Of a stretch of 64,000 nucleotides of DNA, positions 42,725 to 51,939 are shown piece by piece. The stretch is from Bacteroidales bacterium (GTDB lineage: Bacteria; Bacteroidota; Bacteroidia; Bacteroidales; UBA932): positions 1 to 64,000 of the forward strand of contig JAFWPA010000020.1 in the NCBI GenBank assembly GCA_017509685.1, in the 5' to 3' direction. The translations under genes were made by a program, and so were the position numbers. The notes under the pieces were generated by a model. It ran no database searches and was not told where the DNA came from. It worked only from the letters and a program-made list of their open reading frames with translations. Each line of letters starts with the position of its first letter. Within the stretch, counting starts at the first letter, position 1.

Positions 42725-45610
42725 ATGAAACGTTTTTTGATCATCCTCTCGGCGGCCGCTGCACTGGCTCTCACGGCCTGCCACCAGTATGAGACCGTGT
42801 CCGGAGACCCCCTCCAGGCCCAGATCTTCACCCTGGAGAACGGACTCAAGGTATATATGTCCGTGAACAAGGATGAACCCCGTATCCAGACGTATATCGC
42901 CGTGCGCGCCGGCGGCAAGGACGACCCCGCGGACAACACCGGCCTGGCCCATTACCTGGAGCACATGCTGTTCAAGGGCAGCCGCATCCTGGGCACCACG
43001 GATTACGGCAAGGAGCGTCCCATGCTGGAGGAGATCGAGAATCTCTTCGAGGAATACCGCACCCTCAAGGACCCCGCGCAGCGCGAAGCCCTGTATGCCA
43101 AGATTGACGCCCTCAGCTACGAGGCCTCCAAGCTGGCCATTCCCAACGAGTACGACAAACTGATGTCGCTCATCGGCAGCGAAGGTTCCAACGCCTTCAC
43201 CAGCGAGGACGTCACCTGCTACATAGAGGAAATCCCCTCCAACCAGGTGGAGAACTGGGCGCGCATCCAGGCCGACCGCTTCATGAACACCGTCTTCCGC
43301 GGCTTCCACACAGAGCTGGAGGCCGTGTACGAGGAAAAGAACATGACCATGGCCGATGACGACGAAAAGGCCATCGACGCCCTCAACGCCATGCTCTTCC
43401 CGCATCATCCGTACGGAACGCAGACGGTTATCGGCACGCAGGATCACCTGAAGAACCCTTCCATCCGGGCCATCCGCAAGCAGAAGGACACCTACTACGT
43501 GCCCAACAACATGGCCATTATCATGTCCGGCGACTTCGACCCCATCCAGACGCTGGGCATCATCGAGAAATACTTCAGCGCCTGGAAGCCCAATCCGGAC
43601 CTCCCGCAGCGCACCATCCAGCCGGAATCCCCGGCCACTCAGCCGCTGAGCAGGGAAGTTTTCGGCTTTGAGAGCGAGTTCGTGCTCATGGGTTGGCGCA
43701 TCCCCGGCAACACCGCAGAGGATGCCGACTATGCCGGCATCGCCAGCGACATCCTGTCCAACGGCATGGCCGGTCTGGTAGACCTGGACGTGATGCAGAA
43801 GCAGAAAGTCCTGGACGCCCGGGTCTCTTCCTATCCCCGCTCCGACTGGGGCGTCCTCCTGGGCGAAGGTCGTCCCAAAGAGGGCCAGAGCCTGCAGGAA
43901 GTGGAGGAAATCTTGAAGGAACAGGTGTACCGCCTGGCCAAGGGAGACTTCTCCGAGGACCTGCTCAAGGCTGCGCTGGCCAACTATCGTCTGTCCATGA
44001 TGAACAGCCTGGAGAACAACGGCTCCCGTACCGGCCTCATGCTCAATTCCTTCGTGGACGGCATCTCCTGGGACGCCCAGGTGGCCAAGATCAAGAAGAC
44101 GGAATCCCTCACCAAAGAGCAACTGGTGGCCTGGGCGCAGGCCAACCTGAAACCTGAGAACTATGCTGTGGTGTACAAGCGCCATGGGGCCGACCCCACG
44201 GTGAAACGCATCAGCGCCCCCAAGATTACTCCCATCGTCACCAACCGCGACAAGCAGAGCCTCTTCCTCCAGGAAATCACCAATACGCCCGTGGAGCCCA
44301 TCGAGCCCGTGTTCGTGGACTTCAGCCGCGACATGGTGGTGTCCAACTACAACGGCCTGGAGCTCCTTTACAAGCAAAACACCAAGAACGATATCGCCAC
44401 CCTTACCTTCTGGTTCGACCGTGGCGGTGACGCCGACCCTGTCCTTCCTTTCGCGGCCGATTATGTCCGCTTCCTGGGGACGCCCGAAATATCGCCGGAG
44501 GAATTCTCCTTCAAACTGTACGCCCTGGCTTCCAAGTGGAATATGAACGTGAGCGGGGAAATGACCACCCTCAGCATCCGCGGACTGGGAGAGAATACGG
44601 CCGAGGTGCTGCGGCTGGCAGCACAGCACGCCCGCCACTCCTTGGCCGATGAAGCCGTGCTGGAAAACATGAAGGCCGATATCATCCGCTCCCGCGCCGA
44701 CGCCAAGAAGCGCCAGGGCTCCTGCAATGCCGCCCTGCAGCGTTATATGATGCTGGGCCCGGACTTCATCAAGGCCACCGTCCTGAACGACCGGCAGGTG
44801 CAGGAGCTTACCTCGGAGCAGCTGCTGGACTGCTTCCACAAACTGTTTACCTACCAGCACAAGATCATCTATTACGGTCCCGCTACCCTGGACGAGGTAA
44901 AAGAGCTGCTGGCCTACCACAATACGGATAACCTGCAGCCTTGTGTACGGGTGAATCAGCCCAAGCTGCTCACCAAGGAACCCAAGGTGTTCGTGGCGCC
45001 GTACAATTCACGCCAGTTCAATTACATGCAGTATTCCAACCGCGGGGAATCCCTCATCGTGGAGCAGGCTCCTTACCTGGAACTGTTCAACGAGTACTAC
45101 GGCACCGGCATGAACTCCATCGTGTTCCAGGAGATGCGCGAATCCCGCGCCCTGGCCTACAGCGCCGGCGCCTCCCTGGTTCGGCCTTCCTTCACCAACA
45201 ACGACTATTACTTCCGCGCCACCATCGCCTCCCAGAACGACAAGCTGAAAAAGGCGGTGGAAGGCTTTGCCGAAATCATAGAAACCATGCCGGAATCCCC
45301 GGAGAACCTGGAAATCGCCAAGAGTGCCATCTTGAGCAAGATCCGTACGCAGCGCGTACACGGCATTTCCGTGCTGTACGCCTACATCCGGAACAAGGCG
45401 CTGGGCTTCAACGTTCCCAAGGAAAAGCTCATCTACGACCGCGTGGGGAAACTCACCATGTTCGATATCCTTTCCACCCACGAGGACTGGATCCGCGGAC
45501 GCACCTACCATTATGCCATCCTGGGAGATCCCAAAGACCTGGATATGGCCTTCCTGCGCACCCTGGGACCGGTCAAGATCCTTACTCTGGAAGACATCTT
45601 CGGCTACTAG
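42725..45610 (+). CDS. M16-family metallopeptidase lipoprotein
   Basis: 961 residues. Lipoprotein signal with lipobox LTAC (Cys19). The inverted zinc motif is AHYLEHMLFKG (His76, Glu79, His80), with the downstream Glu in TELEAVYEEKNM. Like pitrilysin, it has two homologous halves; the second lacks the zinc motif but keeps ESRALAYSAGASLVRPS. It probably degrades peptides in the periplasm or at the outer membrane. Followed by a hairpin AAAGTTT/AAACTTT (45626-45644) and another near 45697-45725 in the nrdD leader. Confidence 0.92.
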   Translation: MKRFLIILSAAAALALTACHQYETVSGDPLQAQIFTLENGLKVYMSVNKDEPRIQTYIAVRAGGKDDPADNTGLAHYLEHMLFKGSRILGTTDYGKERPMLEEIENLFEEYRTLKDPAQREALYAKIDALSYEASKLAIPNEYDKLMSLIGSEGSNAFTSEDVTCYIEEIPSNQVENWARIQADRFMNTVFRGFHTELEAVYEEKNMTMADDDEKAIDALNAMLFPHHPYGTQTVIGTQDHLKNPSIRAIRKQKDTYYVPNNMAIIMSGDFDPIQTLGIIEKYFSAWKPNPDLPQRTIQPESPATQPLSREVFGFESEFVLMGWRIPGNTAEDADYAGIASDILSNGMAGLVDLDVMQKQKVLDARVSSYPRSDWGVLLGEGRPKEGQSLQEVEEILKEQVYRLAKGDFSEDLLKAALANYRLSMMNSLENNGSRTGLMLNSFVDGISWDAQVAKIKKTESLTKEQLVAWAQANLKPENYAVVYKRHGADPTVKRISAPKITPIVTNRDKQSLFLQEITNTPVEPIEPVFVDFSRDMVVSNYNGLELLYKQNTKNDIATLTFWFDRGGDADPVLPFAADYVRFLGTPEISPEEFSFKLYALASKWNMNVSGEMTTLSIRGLGENTAEVLRLAAQHARHSLADEAVLENMKADIIRSRADAKKRQGSCNAALQRYMMLGPDFIKATVLNDRQVQELTSEQLLDCFHKLFTYQHKIIYYGPATLDEVKELLAYHNTDNLQPCVRVNQPKLLTKEPKVFVAPYNSRQFNYMQYSNRGESLIVEQAPYLELFNEYYGTGMNSIVFQEMRESRALAYSAGASLVRPSFTNNDYYFRATIASQNDKLKKAVEGFAEIIETMPESPENLEIAKSAILSKIRTQRVHGISVLYAYIRNKALGFNVPKEKLIYDRVGKLTMFDILSTHEDWIRGRTYHYAILGDPKDLDMAFLRTLGPVKILTLEDIFGY

Positions 45611-45760
45611 GAGCGCGGTGTTAAAAAGTTTGTTGAAAACTTTCCGGCGCCGGAGTCAGAAATCCTGACGGAACAGCGTAATTTTGCAATTGAAAGAGAC
45701 GGATTGCCCATAGGACAGTCCGTCCCTTTTCACCCCTGACTATTAGACCTATACCACAAT

Positions 45761-47938
45761 ATGGAAGTACGTAAAACCAATGGAACCTACGAAGAGTTCG
45801 ACCGCGAGAAGCTGATGAACGGCATCCGGCTGGCCTATGTGCACACCGGCCAGCCCGTTCCGGAAGACGTGGTGGTGTCCGTAGTGGACAACCTCTTCAT
45901 CTATGACAAAATGTCCAGCCAGGAGATCCGCCGCCAGGTGGTGGATTCCCTCATGTCCATCAACAAGAAGGTGGCGCTGGAGTATATTGAAACCTTCGAC
46001 CGCGGAACCGACCTCCGCAAGAAGCGGGACTTCATCAAGGACTACATCAAGGCCTCCAACGCGGCCACCGGCTCCAAGTTCGACTCCAACGCCAACATCA
46101 CGCACAAGAACATCGTGACGCTGGGCAACGAACTGTACAAGGAGAATAACATCAAGCAGAACCGCTACATCATGCAGGACAAGATCAAGTCCCTGTACAG
46201 CCGGCAGCTGGCCGATCAGTACATCGCAGACCTGGAGTCCCACGTCCTGTACAAGCACGACGAAAGCGGCACCCCCGGCTATCCCTACTGCGTGGCCATC
46301 ACCATGTATCCTTTCCTGGTGAGCGGCCTGCGGGAACTGGGCGGTGTATCCGTGGCTCCCACGGACCTCAAGAGCTTCTGCGGGGAATTCATCAACCTGG
46401 TGTATTCCATCTCCTCCCAGTTCATGGGCGCCGTGGCTACCCCGGAATTCCTGATGTACCTGGACTATTTCATCCGCAAGGACTACGGCGACAATTACCT
46501 GGAGCGCCTGGACGAGGTGGTGGAGATCAACCGCAAGGCCCGCACCCTCACCAAGGTCATCGACAACTGCTTCCAGCAGGTGGTGCATTCCATGAACATG
46601 CCGGCCGGCAACCGTGGCTACCAGACGGTGTTCTGGAATATCGGCTACTTTGACAAGCCCTACTTCGAGGGCGTGTTCGGGGACTTCCGCTTCCCTGATG
46701 GATCGGCCCCCAAGTGGGAGACCCTGTCCTGGCTGCAGAAGCACTTCATGAACTGGTTCAACGAGGAGCGCACGCACTACATCCTCACTTTCCCCGTGGA
46801 GACCATGGCGCTGCTCACCGACGGCGGAGACGACTACGCCGATAAGGAGTACGCCGATTTCACCGCCGAGATGTGGGCCAAGGGCCACAGCTTCTTCTGC
46901 TACATTTCCAACAGCCCGGACAGCCTGTCCAGCTGCTGCCGCCTGCGCAACTCCCTCAAGGACCTGGACGACGAATCCCACAACCACACCACCCACCAGT
47001 ACTCCATGGGTACGGCTTCGGTGGCCACCGGCTCCAAGAGCGTGATGACCATTAACCTGAACCGCCTGATCCAGGATGCCGCCCGCAAGTACTTCAAGCA
47101 GGAGAAACATGTGGAGATGACCCCCGGCGTGGCTCTGGTGCCCGGTTCCTACGACAAGGACGTGCTGTACAAGTACATCGCCGACGCCGTTACGGAACAG
47201 ACCGTGCGCGTGCACAAGTACCAGACCGCCTTCAACGAGATCATCAAGGATTTCCTGAACGCCGAGATGCTGGATGTGTACCGTGCCGGTTTCATCGACA
47301 TGAAGAAGCAGTACCTCACCGTGGGCGTGAACGGCCTCACCGACGCCGCCGAATTCCTGGGCCTGGAGATTTCCCCCAACGAGGCCTACAAGGAGTTCGT
47401 GAACAACCTACTGGAAACCATCAACGTGTGCAACCGCAAGGACCGCACCAAGGAGTGCATGTTCAACACGGAGTTCGTGCCCGGCGAGAACCTCTCCGGC
47501 AAGAACTACAAGTGGGACAAAAAGGACGGCTACTTCGTGAGCGCCAAACACAATATGTACAGCTCCTACTTCTATAACCCGGAAGACGAGAGCCTGTCCA
47601 TGATTGACAAGTTCAAGCTGCACGGAGAAGACTTCGTGAAGTACCTGGACGGCGGCAGCGCCCTGCATATGAACATCGCCGAGCATCTGACCAAGGACCA
47701 GTACCGCCAGCTGCTGAACACCGCCGCCCACTACGGCACCAACTACTTCACCTTCAACTGCCGTAACACGGTGTGCAACGACTGCGGTTTCATCTCCAAG
47801 GATACCCTCACCGTGTGCCCCAAGTGCGGCAGCACCAATCTGGACTACCTCACCCGTGTCATCGGCTACCTGAAGAGAGTGTCTTCCTTCAGCGAACCCC
47901 GGCAGGAAGAGGCGGCCAAACGCTACTACATTGATTAA
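45761..47938 (+). CDS. nrdD: Anaerobic ribonucleoside-triphosphate reductase (class III)
   Basis: 725 residues. An ATP-cone lies at 1-95 (VRKTNGTYEEFDREKLMNGI). The C-terminus has the zinc knuckle CNDCGF...CPKCGS and the glycyl-radical motif RVIGYL (Gly near 705). It makes dNTPs from NTPs without oxygen, which implies anaerobic life. A -7-like TAATTTTG lies at 45679-45686, leaving a 70-nt leader with a 9-10-bp hairpin. It overlaps nrdG. Confidence 0.96.
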   Translation: MEVRKTNGTYEEFDREKLMNGIRLAYVHTGQPVPEDVVVSVVDNLFIYDKMSSQEIRRQVVDSLMSINKKVALEYIETFDRGTDLRKKRDFIKDYIKASNAATGSKFDSNANITHKNIVTLGNELYKENNIKQNRYIMQDKIKSLYSRQLADQYIADLESHVLYKHDESGTPGYPYCVAITMYPFLVSGLRELGGVSVAPTDLKSFCGEFINLVYSISSQFMGAVATPEFLMYLDYFIRKDYGDNYLERLDEVVEINRKARTLTKVIDNCFQQVVHSMNMPAGNRGYQTVFWNIGYFDKPYFEGVFGDFRFPDGSAPKWETLSWLQKHFMNWFNEERTHYILTFPVETMALLTDGGDDYADKEYADFTAEMWAKGHSFFCYISNSPDSLSSCCRLRNSLKDLDDESHNHTTHQYSMGTASVATGSKSVMTINLNRLIQDAARKYFKQEKHVEMTPGVALVPGSYDKDVLYKYIADAVTEQTVRVHKYQTAFNEIIKDFLNAEMLDVYRAGFIDMKKQYLTVGVNGLTDAAEFLGLEISPNEAYKEFVNNLLETINVCNRKDRTKECMFNTEFVPGENLSGKNYKWDKKDGYFVSAKHNMYSSYFYNPEDESLSMIDKFKLHGEDFVKYLDGGSALHMNIAEHLTKDQYRQLLNTAAHYGTNYFTFNCRNTVCNDCGFISKDTLTVCPKCGSTNLDYLTRVIGYLKRVSSFSEPRQEEAAKRYYID

Positions 47939-48392
47939 GTACGTTCCAGAGATGACTTCCGTGGTCCTGGAAGAAATTCCGGACCGTGTTTCCCTGGCAG
48001 TGGACATTTCCAACTGCCGGGGAAATTGCATTGGATGTCATTCCCCGTTCCTGAAAAAAGACATTGGCCGCGAACTCACGCCTGCCGTAATTGATGCCCT
48101 GGTGGCCGATAACTTCGGCGTGAACTGCTTTCTCTTCCTGGGCGAAGGCCGCGATCCCGAAGCCCTGCTGGACCTGGCCGATTACGTACGCTCCAAAGGC
48201 CTCCTGGCTGCCGTATACAGCGGCCGCGAAGAAGTGGAAGACATCTTCTGGAATCACTTCGACTACATCAAACTGGGCCCCTATCAGGAGGCAAACGGTC
48301 CCCTGAACAACCCCTCCACCAACCAGCGCCTTTTCGCGTTGTTAGACGGCCGCTGGGAAGATATCACTTACCGTTTCTGGCGGAAGCAATAG
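47931..48392 (+). CDS. nrdG: Anaerobic ribonucleotide reductase activating protein (radical SAM)
   Basis: 153 residues from TTG 47931, which gives the family-like start MIKYVPEMTSVVLEEIPD; an ATG at 47952 would remove seven residues that match relatives. The cluster motif is ISNCRGNCIGCHSP (Cx3Cx2C). NrdG generates the glycyl radical on NrdD. It overlaps nrdD by 8 bp. Confidence 0.94.
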   Translation: MIKYVPEMTSVVLEEIPDRVSLAVDISNCRGNCIGCHSPFLKKDIGRELTPAVIDALVADNFGVNCFLFLGEGRDPEALLDLADYVRSKGLLAAVYSGREEVEDIFWNHFDYIKLGPYQEANGPLNNPSTNQRLFALLDGRWEDITYRFWRKQ

Positions 48393-48400
48393 TTTTTTCG

Positions 48401-48408
48401 TATCTTTG
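48401..48408 (+). promoter_or_regulatory. -7 box of the GH109-type gene
   Basis: TATCTTTG, 6 nt before the chosen GTG start. This supports GTG 48415 as the start of a leaderless message. Confidence 0.5.
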
Positions 48409-48414
48409 TTTTTC

Positions 48415-49611
48415 GTGAGCAGCATCCGTCATATCACCGTTCCTGTGCCGTCCCGTAAAGTGGGGCAGCAGAGTGTGGTGGGACTTACCGCTGCGCCCAT
48501 GGAGACAGTGCGCATTGGTATCGTGGGCTTGGGAATCCGTGGCTTGCAGGCAGTAAAGCGCCTGCAGCACATTCCCGGTGCGCAGGTTTCGGCGCTGTGT
48601 GACGTGAACGCCGCTTCGCTGGAAGCAGCCAGGGCGGAAACACCGCAGGCCTGGGCGGGCACAGACTGGAAAGAGCTTTGCGCCCAGCCGTGTGTGGACC
48701 TTGTATATATATGCACGGACTGGCAGCACCACGTACCCGTGGCGCTGGAGGCTATGGACCACGGCAAGCACGTGGCCGTTGAGGTGCCCGCCGCCGGAAC
48801 GCTGGAAGATATCTGGGCCCTGGTGGACAAGGCCGAACAGACCCGTCTGCACTGCATGATGCTGGAGAATTCGGTGTACGACCACTTCGAACGTGTGGCG
48901 CTGGCCATGGCTCAGGAAGGTGTCTTTGGAGAGATTGTCCATGCCGAAGGAGCTTACCTGCACAAACTGGACTTTGGCAAGGAGGTTTGGCGCCGGGAGT
49001 ACAACCGCGGCCACCGCGGGGACGTTTACCCCACGCACGGCATCGGCCCCGTGTGCCAGGCGTTAGGCATTCACCGCACGGACGCCCTGCAAACCCTGGT
49101 TTCCCTGGATACCGCCGCCTTTACGGGCCGGGCCATTACCGGGGATGCCGCCTTTGCCAACGGAGACCAGACCAACACCTTGCTCAAGACGGCCCAGGGT
49201 AAAACCATTCTCATTGAACATAACGTAATGACCCCGCGCCCCTACAGCCGCATGTACCAGCTGGTGGGAACACAGGGCTATGCCGCCAAATATCCCGTCC
49301 CGCAAATCTGTCTGTGGCAGGACGGAGAAGAGGTTATTTACGAAGGAGAGCAGCTCAAGGCACTTATGGCGCCTTATGACACCGCCGGCCTGCCCGAAGA
49401 ACTGCTACCCGCCGTGCAGGAAGTGGATGCCAAACACGAAGGCATGGACCTGTTAATGGATTACCGCCTGATCCAGGCCCTCCGCGAAGGCCGCCCCCTG
49501 GACATGGACGTCTATGACCTGGCCGAATGGTGCGCCTTGGCCCCCCTGTCCCTCCTATCTATAGAAAACGGCGGCGCCCCCGTCGAATTCCCCCAATTTG
49601 TTCGGGAATAA
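48415..49611 (+). CDS. Gfo/Idh/MocA oxidoreductase, GH109-type glycosidase candidate
   Basis: 398 residues from GTG 48415. The Rossmann motif is RIGIVGLGIRGLQAV. YNRGHRGDVYPTHGIGPV closely matches the signature of GH109 alpha-N-acetylgalactosaminidases, which use bound NAD+ to cleave GalNAc. The N-terminal VVGLTAAPMETVRIG stretch looks family-like, favouring GTG over ATG 48499. Unlike many GH109 proteins no signal peptide or Tat motif is visible, so it would act in the cytoplasm. It has its own promoter after nrdG. Confidence 0.8.
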   Translation: MSSIRHITVPVPSRKVGQQSVVGLTAAPMETVRIGIVGLGIRGLQAVKRLQHIPGAQVSALCDVNAASLEAARAETPQAWAGTDWKELCAQPCVDLVYICTDWQHHVPVALEAMDHGKHVAVEVPAAGTLEDIWALVDKAEQTRLHCMMLENSVYDHFERVALAMAQEGVFGEIVHAEGAYLHKLDFGKEVWRREYNRGHRGDVYPTHGIGPVCQALGIHRTDALQTLVSLDTAAFTGRAITGDAAFANGDQTNTLLKTAQGKTILIEHNVMTPRPYSRMYQLVGTQGYAAKYPVPQICLWQDGEEVIYEGEQLKALMAPYDTAGLPEELLPAVQEVDAKHEGMDLLMDYRLIQALREGRPLDMDVYDLAEWCALAPLSLLSIENGGAPVEFPQFVRE

Positions 49612-49639
49612 ATAATCATTGAAAATTTGCAAAAAATTA

Positions 49640-49669
49640 TTGCGATTCAATAATTATTTATTATATTTG
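49640..49669 (+). promoter_or_regulatory. Promoter of the NfeD-flotillin operon
   Basis: TTG at 49640-49642, 19-nt spacer, TATATTTG at 49662-49669, in an AT-rich stretch; the leader is about 20 nt. Confidence 0.7.
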
Positions 49670-49695
49670 CATCAGAAACCAAATTCTGAAGCACT

Positions 49696-50304
49696 ATGAT
49701 TGCATCCTGGTGGGCTGGACTCAGCCTTGTTATGAAAATCCTGTGGAGCGTAACGCTTACCGCTTCGCTCATTTTCATCATTCAGAGCATCCTCACCTTC
49801 ATTGGGGCCGATGCCGATTCCAACTTTGACGTGGACGTGGACACTTCGATGGACGGAAGCGACCTTTCCAACATTGACGGTGGTTCCAACCTGTACACGT
49901 TCCGCAACTTCATCAACTTCCTGCTGGGATTCGGATGGAGCGCCATCCTCCTGCAGGAAAGCATCACTTCCGTGCCTGTGCTCATCATCGTGTCCGTTAT
50001 CATCGGCGTAGCGCTGGTGGCGGCTGTGATGTACCTGTTCAAATGGCTGGCCGGTATGCAGCAGAGCGGCAACATCGACGTGGAGAAAGTGGCCAAGGGC
50101 TGCGAAGGCACGGTCTATCTTACCATTCCTGCGGCGCAGGGTGGGGAAGGGAAGGTGCAGATCAGCATCTCCGGCGCTGTCCGTGAGTACAATGCCGTTA
50201 CGGACAACGAGGAAGACCTCAAGACCGGCGTGGCCATCCGCGTGGTGGATGTGGTGAACTCCCACACCGTATTAGTAGAACCCAATAATTCTTATACCGT
50301 ATAA
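49696..50304 (+). CDS. NfeD-like membrane protein
   Basis: 202 residues. Three membrane segments (ILWSVTLTASLIFIIQSIL; NFINFLLGFGWSAILL; VPVLIIVSVIIGVALVAAVM) are followed by a C-terminal OB-fold-like domain (GCEGTVYLTIPAAQGGEGKV). An acidic Asp-rich loop (residues 36-52) lies between the first two helices. NfeD proteins pair with flotillins in membrane microdomains; the flotillin gene begins 3 nt downstream. Confidence 0.8.
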   Translation: MIASWWAGLSLVMKILWSVTLTASLIFIIQSILTFIGADADSNFDVDVDTSMDGSDLSNIDGGSNLYTFRNFINFLLGFGWSAILLQESITSVPVLIIVSVIIGVALVAAVMYLFKWLAGMQQSGNIDVEKVAKGCEGTVYLTIPAAQGGEGKVQISISGAVREYNAVTDNEEDLKTGVAIRVVDVVNSHTVLVEPNNSYTV

Positions 50305-50307
50305 ATT

Positions 50308-51681
50308 ATGCCTCAAATGACACTGATCCTCATTCTGGTGGCCGTCATCTTCGTGACCCTGGCCGCCATCCTGCGGCGCTACCGCCGCTGCCCCTCCGAC
50401 AAGATTCTTGTCATCTACGGTAAAACCGGCCGCAGGTCATCGGCCAAATGTATCCATGGCGGCGCGGCCTTCATCTGGCCCGTCTTCCAGGATTACGCTT
50501 ACCTGGACCTCAAGCCCATTTCTATCGAGTGCAACCTCCAGAACGCCCTTTCCAAGCAGAACATCCGCGTGGACGTGCCCTGCCGCTTCACCGTGGGTAT
50601 CAGCACGGAGCCGGACGTGATGACCAACGCCGCCGAGCGTCTGCTGGGCCTGTCCACCGACAGCATCCAGAGCATCGCCACGGATATCCTCTTCGGCCAG
50701 CTGCGTCTGGTGATCGCCACCATGGACATCGAGGAAATCAACGCAGACCGCGATAAGTTCCTTGCTTCCGTATCGGCCAACGTGGAGGCCGAGCTTCGGA
50801 AAATCGGCCTGAAGCTCATCAACGTGAACGTCACCGATATCCGCGACGAGTCCGGCTACATCGAGGCGCTGGGTAAGGAAGCTGCCGCCAAGGCCATCAA
50901 CGACGCTAAGAAGAGCGTGGCCGAGCAGAACCGTTATGGTGAAACGGGTAAAGCCAACGCCGACAAGGACACCCGCGTGAATGTAGCTGCCGCCGAGGCC
51001 GATGCCGTGAAGGGTGAGAACAGCGCCAAGATCGAGATTGCCAACTCCGACGCTCTCCGCCGTCAGAAGACCGCCGAGGCCGAACGTCAGGCCGTGGCCG
51101 CCGAAAAGGTGCAGGCCGCAAAGGCCCTGGAGGAAGCCTACCAGAGCGAGCGTGACGCCGAACTGGCCCGCGCCGAGCGCGAAGAGGCCACCCAGAAGGC
51201 CAACATCGTGGTGGCCGCCGAAATCGACAAGCAGAAGAAGATCATCGAGGCCGAGGCCGAAGCCGAGCAGATCCGCCGCAAGGCCAAGGGTGAAGCCGAC
51301 GCTATCTTCGCCAAGATGGACGCCCAGGCAAAGGGTATGCTGGAAATCCTCACCAAGCAGGCCGACGGTTTCAAGAGCCTGGTCACCGCCGCGGAAGGCG
51401 ACGCCCAGAAGGCCGTCCTGATGATGATCGCCGACAAACTCCCCGAACTGGTGAAGACCCAGGTAGAGGCCGTGAAGGGCATCAACATCGACAAGGTCAC
51501 CGTGTGGGACACCGGCAGCGGCGCCAACGGCAAAACCGCCACGTCCAACTTCATCTCCGGAATGATGAAGAGCGTACCTCCGCTCGAGGACCTCTTCAAG
51601 ATGGCCGGTATGGAGCTGCCCACCTACCTGAAGGGCGCTTCCAAGGCCGATGACCAGCCTCAGCCCGAGGCCGAAAAGTAA
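50308..51681 (+). CDS. Flotillin-like SPFH-domain protein
   Basis: 457 residues. An N-terminal hydrophobic anchor (4-22), an SPFH/PHB domain (about 30-200; RVDVPCRFTVGISTEPDVM, LRKIGLKLINVNVTDI) and a long Ala/Glu-rich coiled coil (200-345) identical in style to FloT/YuaG. Flotillins form large membrane scaffolds that organise lipids and proteins. It is in an operon with the NfeD-like gene. Confidence 0.92.
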   Translation: MPQMTLILILVAVIFVTLAAILRRYRRCPSDKILVIYGKTGRRSSAKCIHGGAAFIWPVFQDYAYLDLKPISIECNLQNALSKQNIRVDVPCRFTVGISTEPDVMTNAAERLLGLSTDSIQSIATDILFGQLRLVIATMDIEEINADRDKFLASVSANVEAELRKIGLKLINVNVTDIRDESGYIEALGKEAAAKAINDAKKSVAEQNRYGETGKANADKDTRVNVAAAEADAVKGENSAKIEIANSDALRRQKTAEAERQAVAAEKVQAAKALEEAYQSERDAELARAEREEATQKANIVVAAEIDKQKKIIEAEAEAEQIRRKAKGEADAIFAKMDAQAKGMLEILTKQADGFKSLVTAAEGDAQKAVLMMIADKLPELVKTQVEAVKGINIDKVTVWDTGSGANGKTATSNFISGMMKSVPPLEDLFKMAGMELPTYLKGASKADDQPQPEAEK

Positions 51682-51687
51682 GTGCTT

Positions 51688-51897
51688 ATGCCGATCATCA
51701 CCAATATCGATGTCATGCTGGCCCGCCGGAAGATGTCTTCCGGGGAGCTGGCGGAGAAAGTCGGCATCACTCCCGCCAACCTTTCCATCCTCAAGTGCGG
51801 CAAGGCGAAGGCCGTGCGGCTTTCCACCCTGAACGCCCTTTGCCAAGCCCTGGACTGCCAGCCCGGCGACATACTGGAGTTTAAGCCGGAAGAATAA
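51688..51897 (+). CDS. Small XRE-family transcriptional regulator
   Basis: 69 residues, nearly all one Cro/C1-type helix-turn-helix: SGELAEKVGITPANLSILKC. The end (CQALDCQPGDILEFKPEE) is typical of the HTH_26 group. These small regulators often accompany a DUF2975 membrane protein; here it follows flotillin by 6 nt, so it is probably cotranscribed. An in-frame GTG at 51682 is an alternative start. Target unknown. Confidence 0.88.
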   Translation: MPIITNIDVMLARRKMSSGELAEKVGITPANLSILKCGKAKAVRLSTLNALCQALDCQPGDILEFKPEE

Positions 51898-51901
51898 CTA
51901 T

Positions 51902-51935
51902 AATAAACCCTGGGCTTTACGACCCAGGGTTTATT
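51902..51935. terminator. Bidirectional terminator
   Basis: A perfect 13-bp inverted repeat, AATAAACCCTGGG (51902-51914) and CCCAGGGTTTATT (51923-51935), lies between the convergent XRE and manC genes. A/T-rich arm ends provide a short T-run on both strands. Confidence 0.85.
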
Positions 51936-51939
51936 GTAT

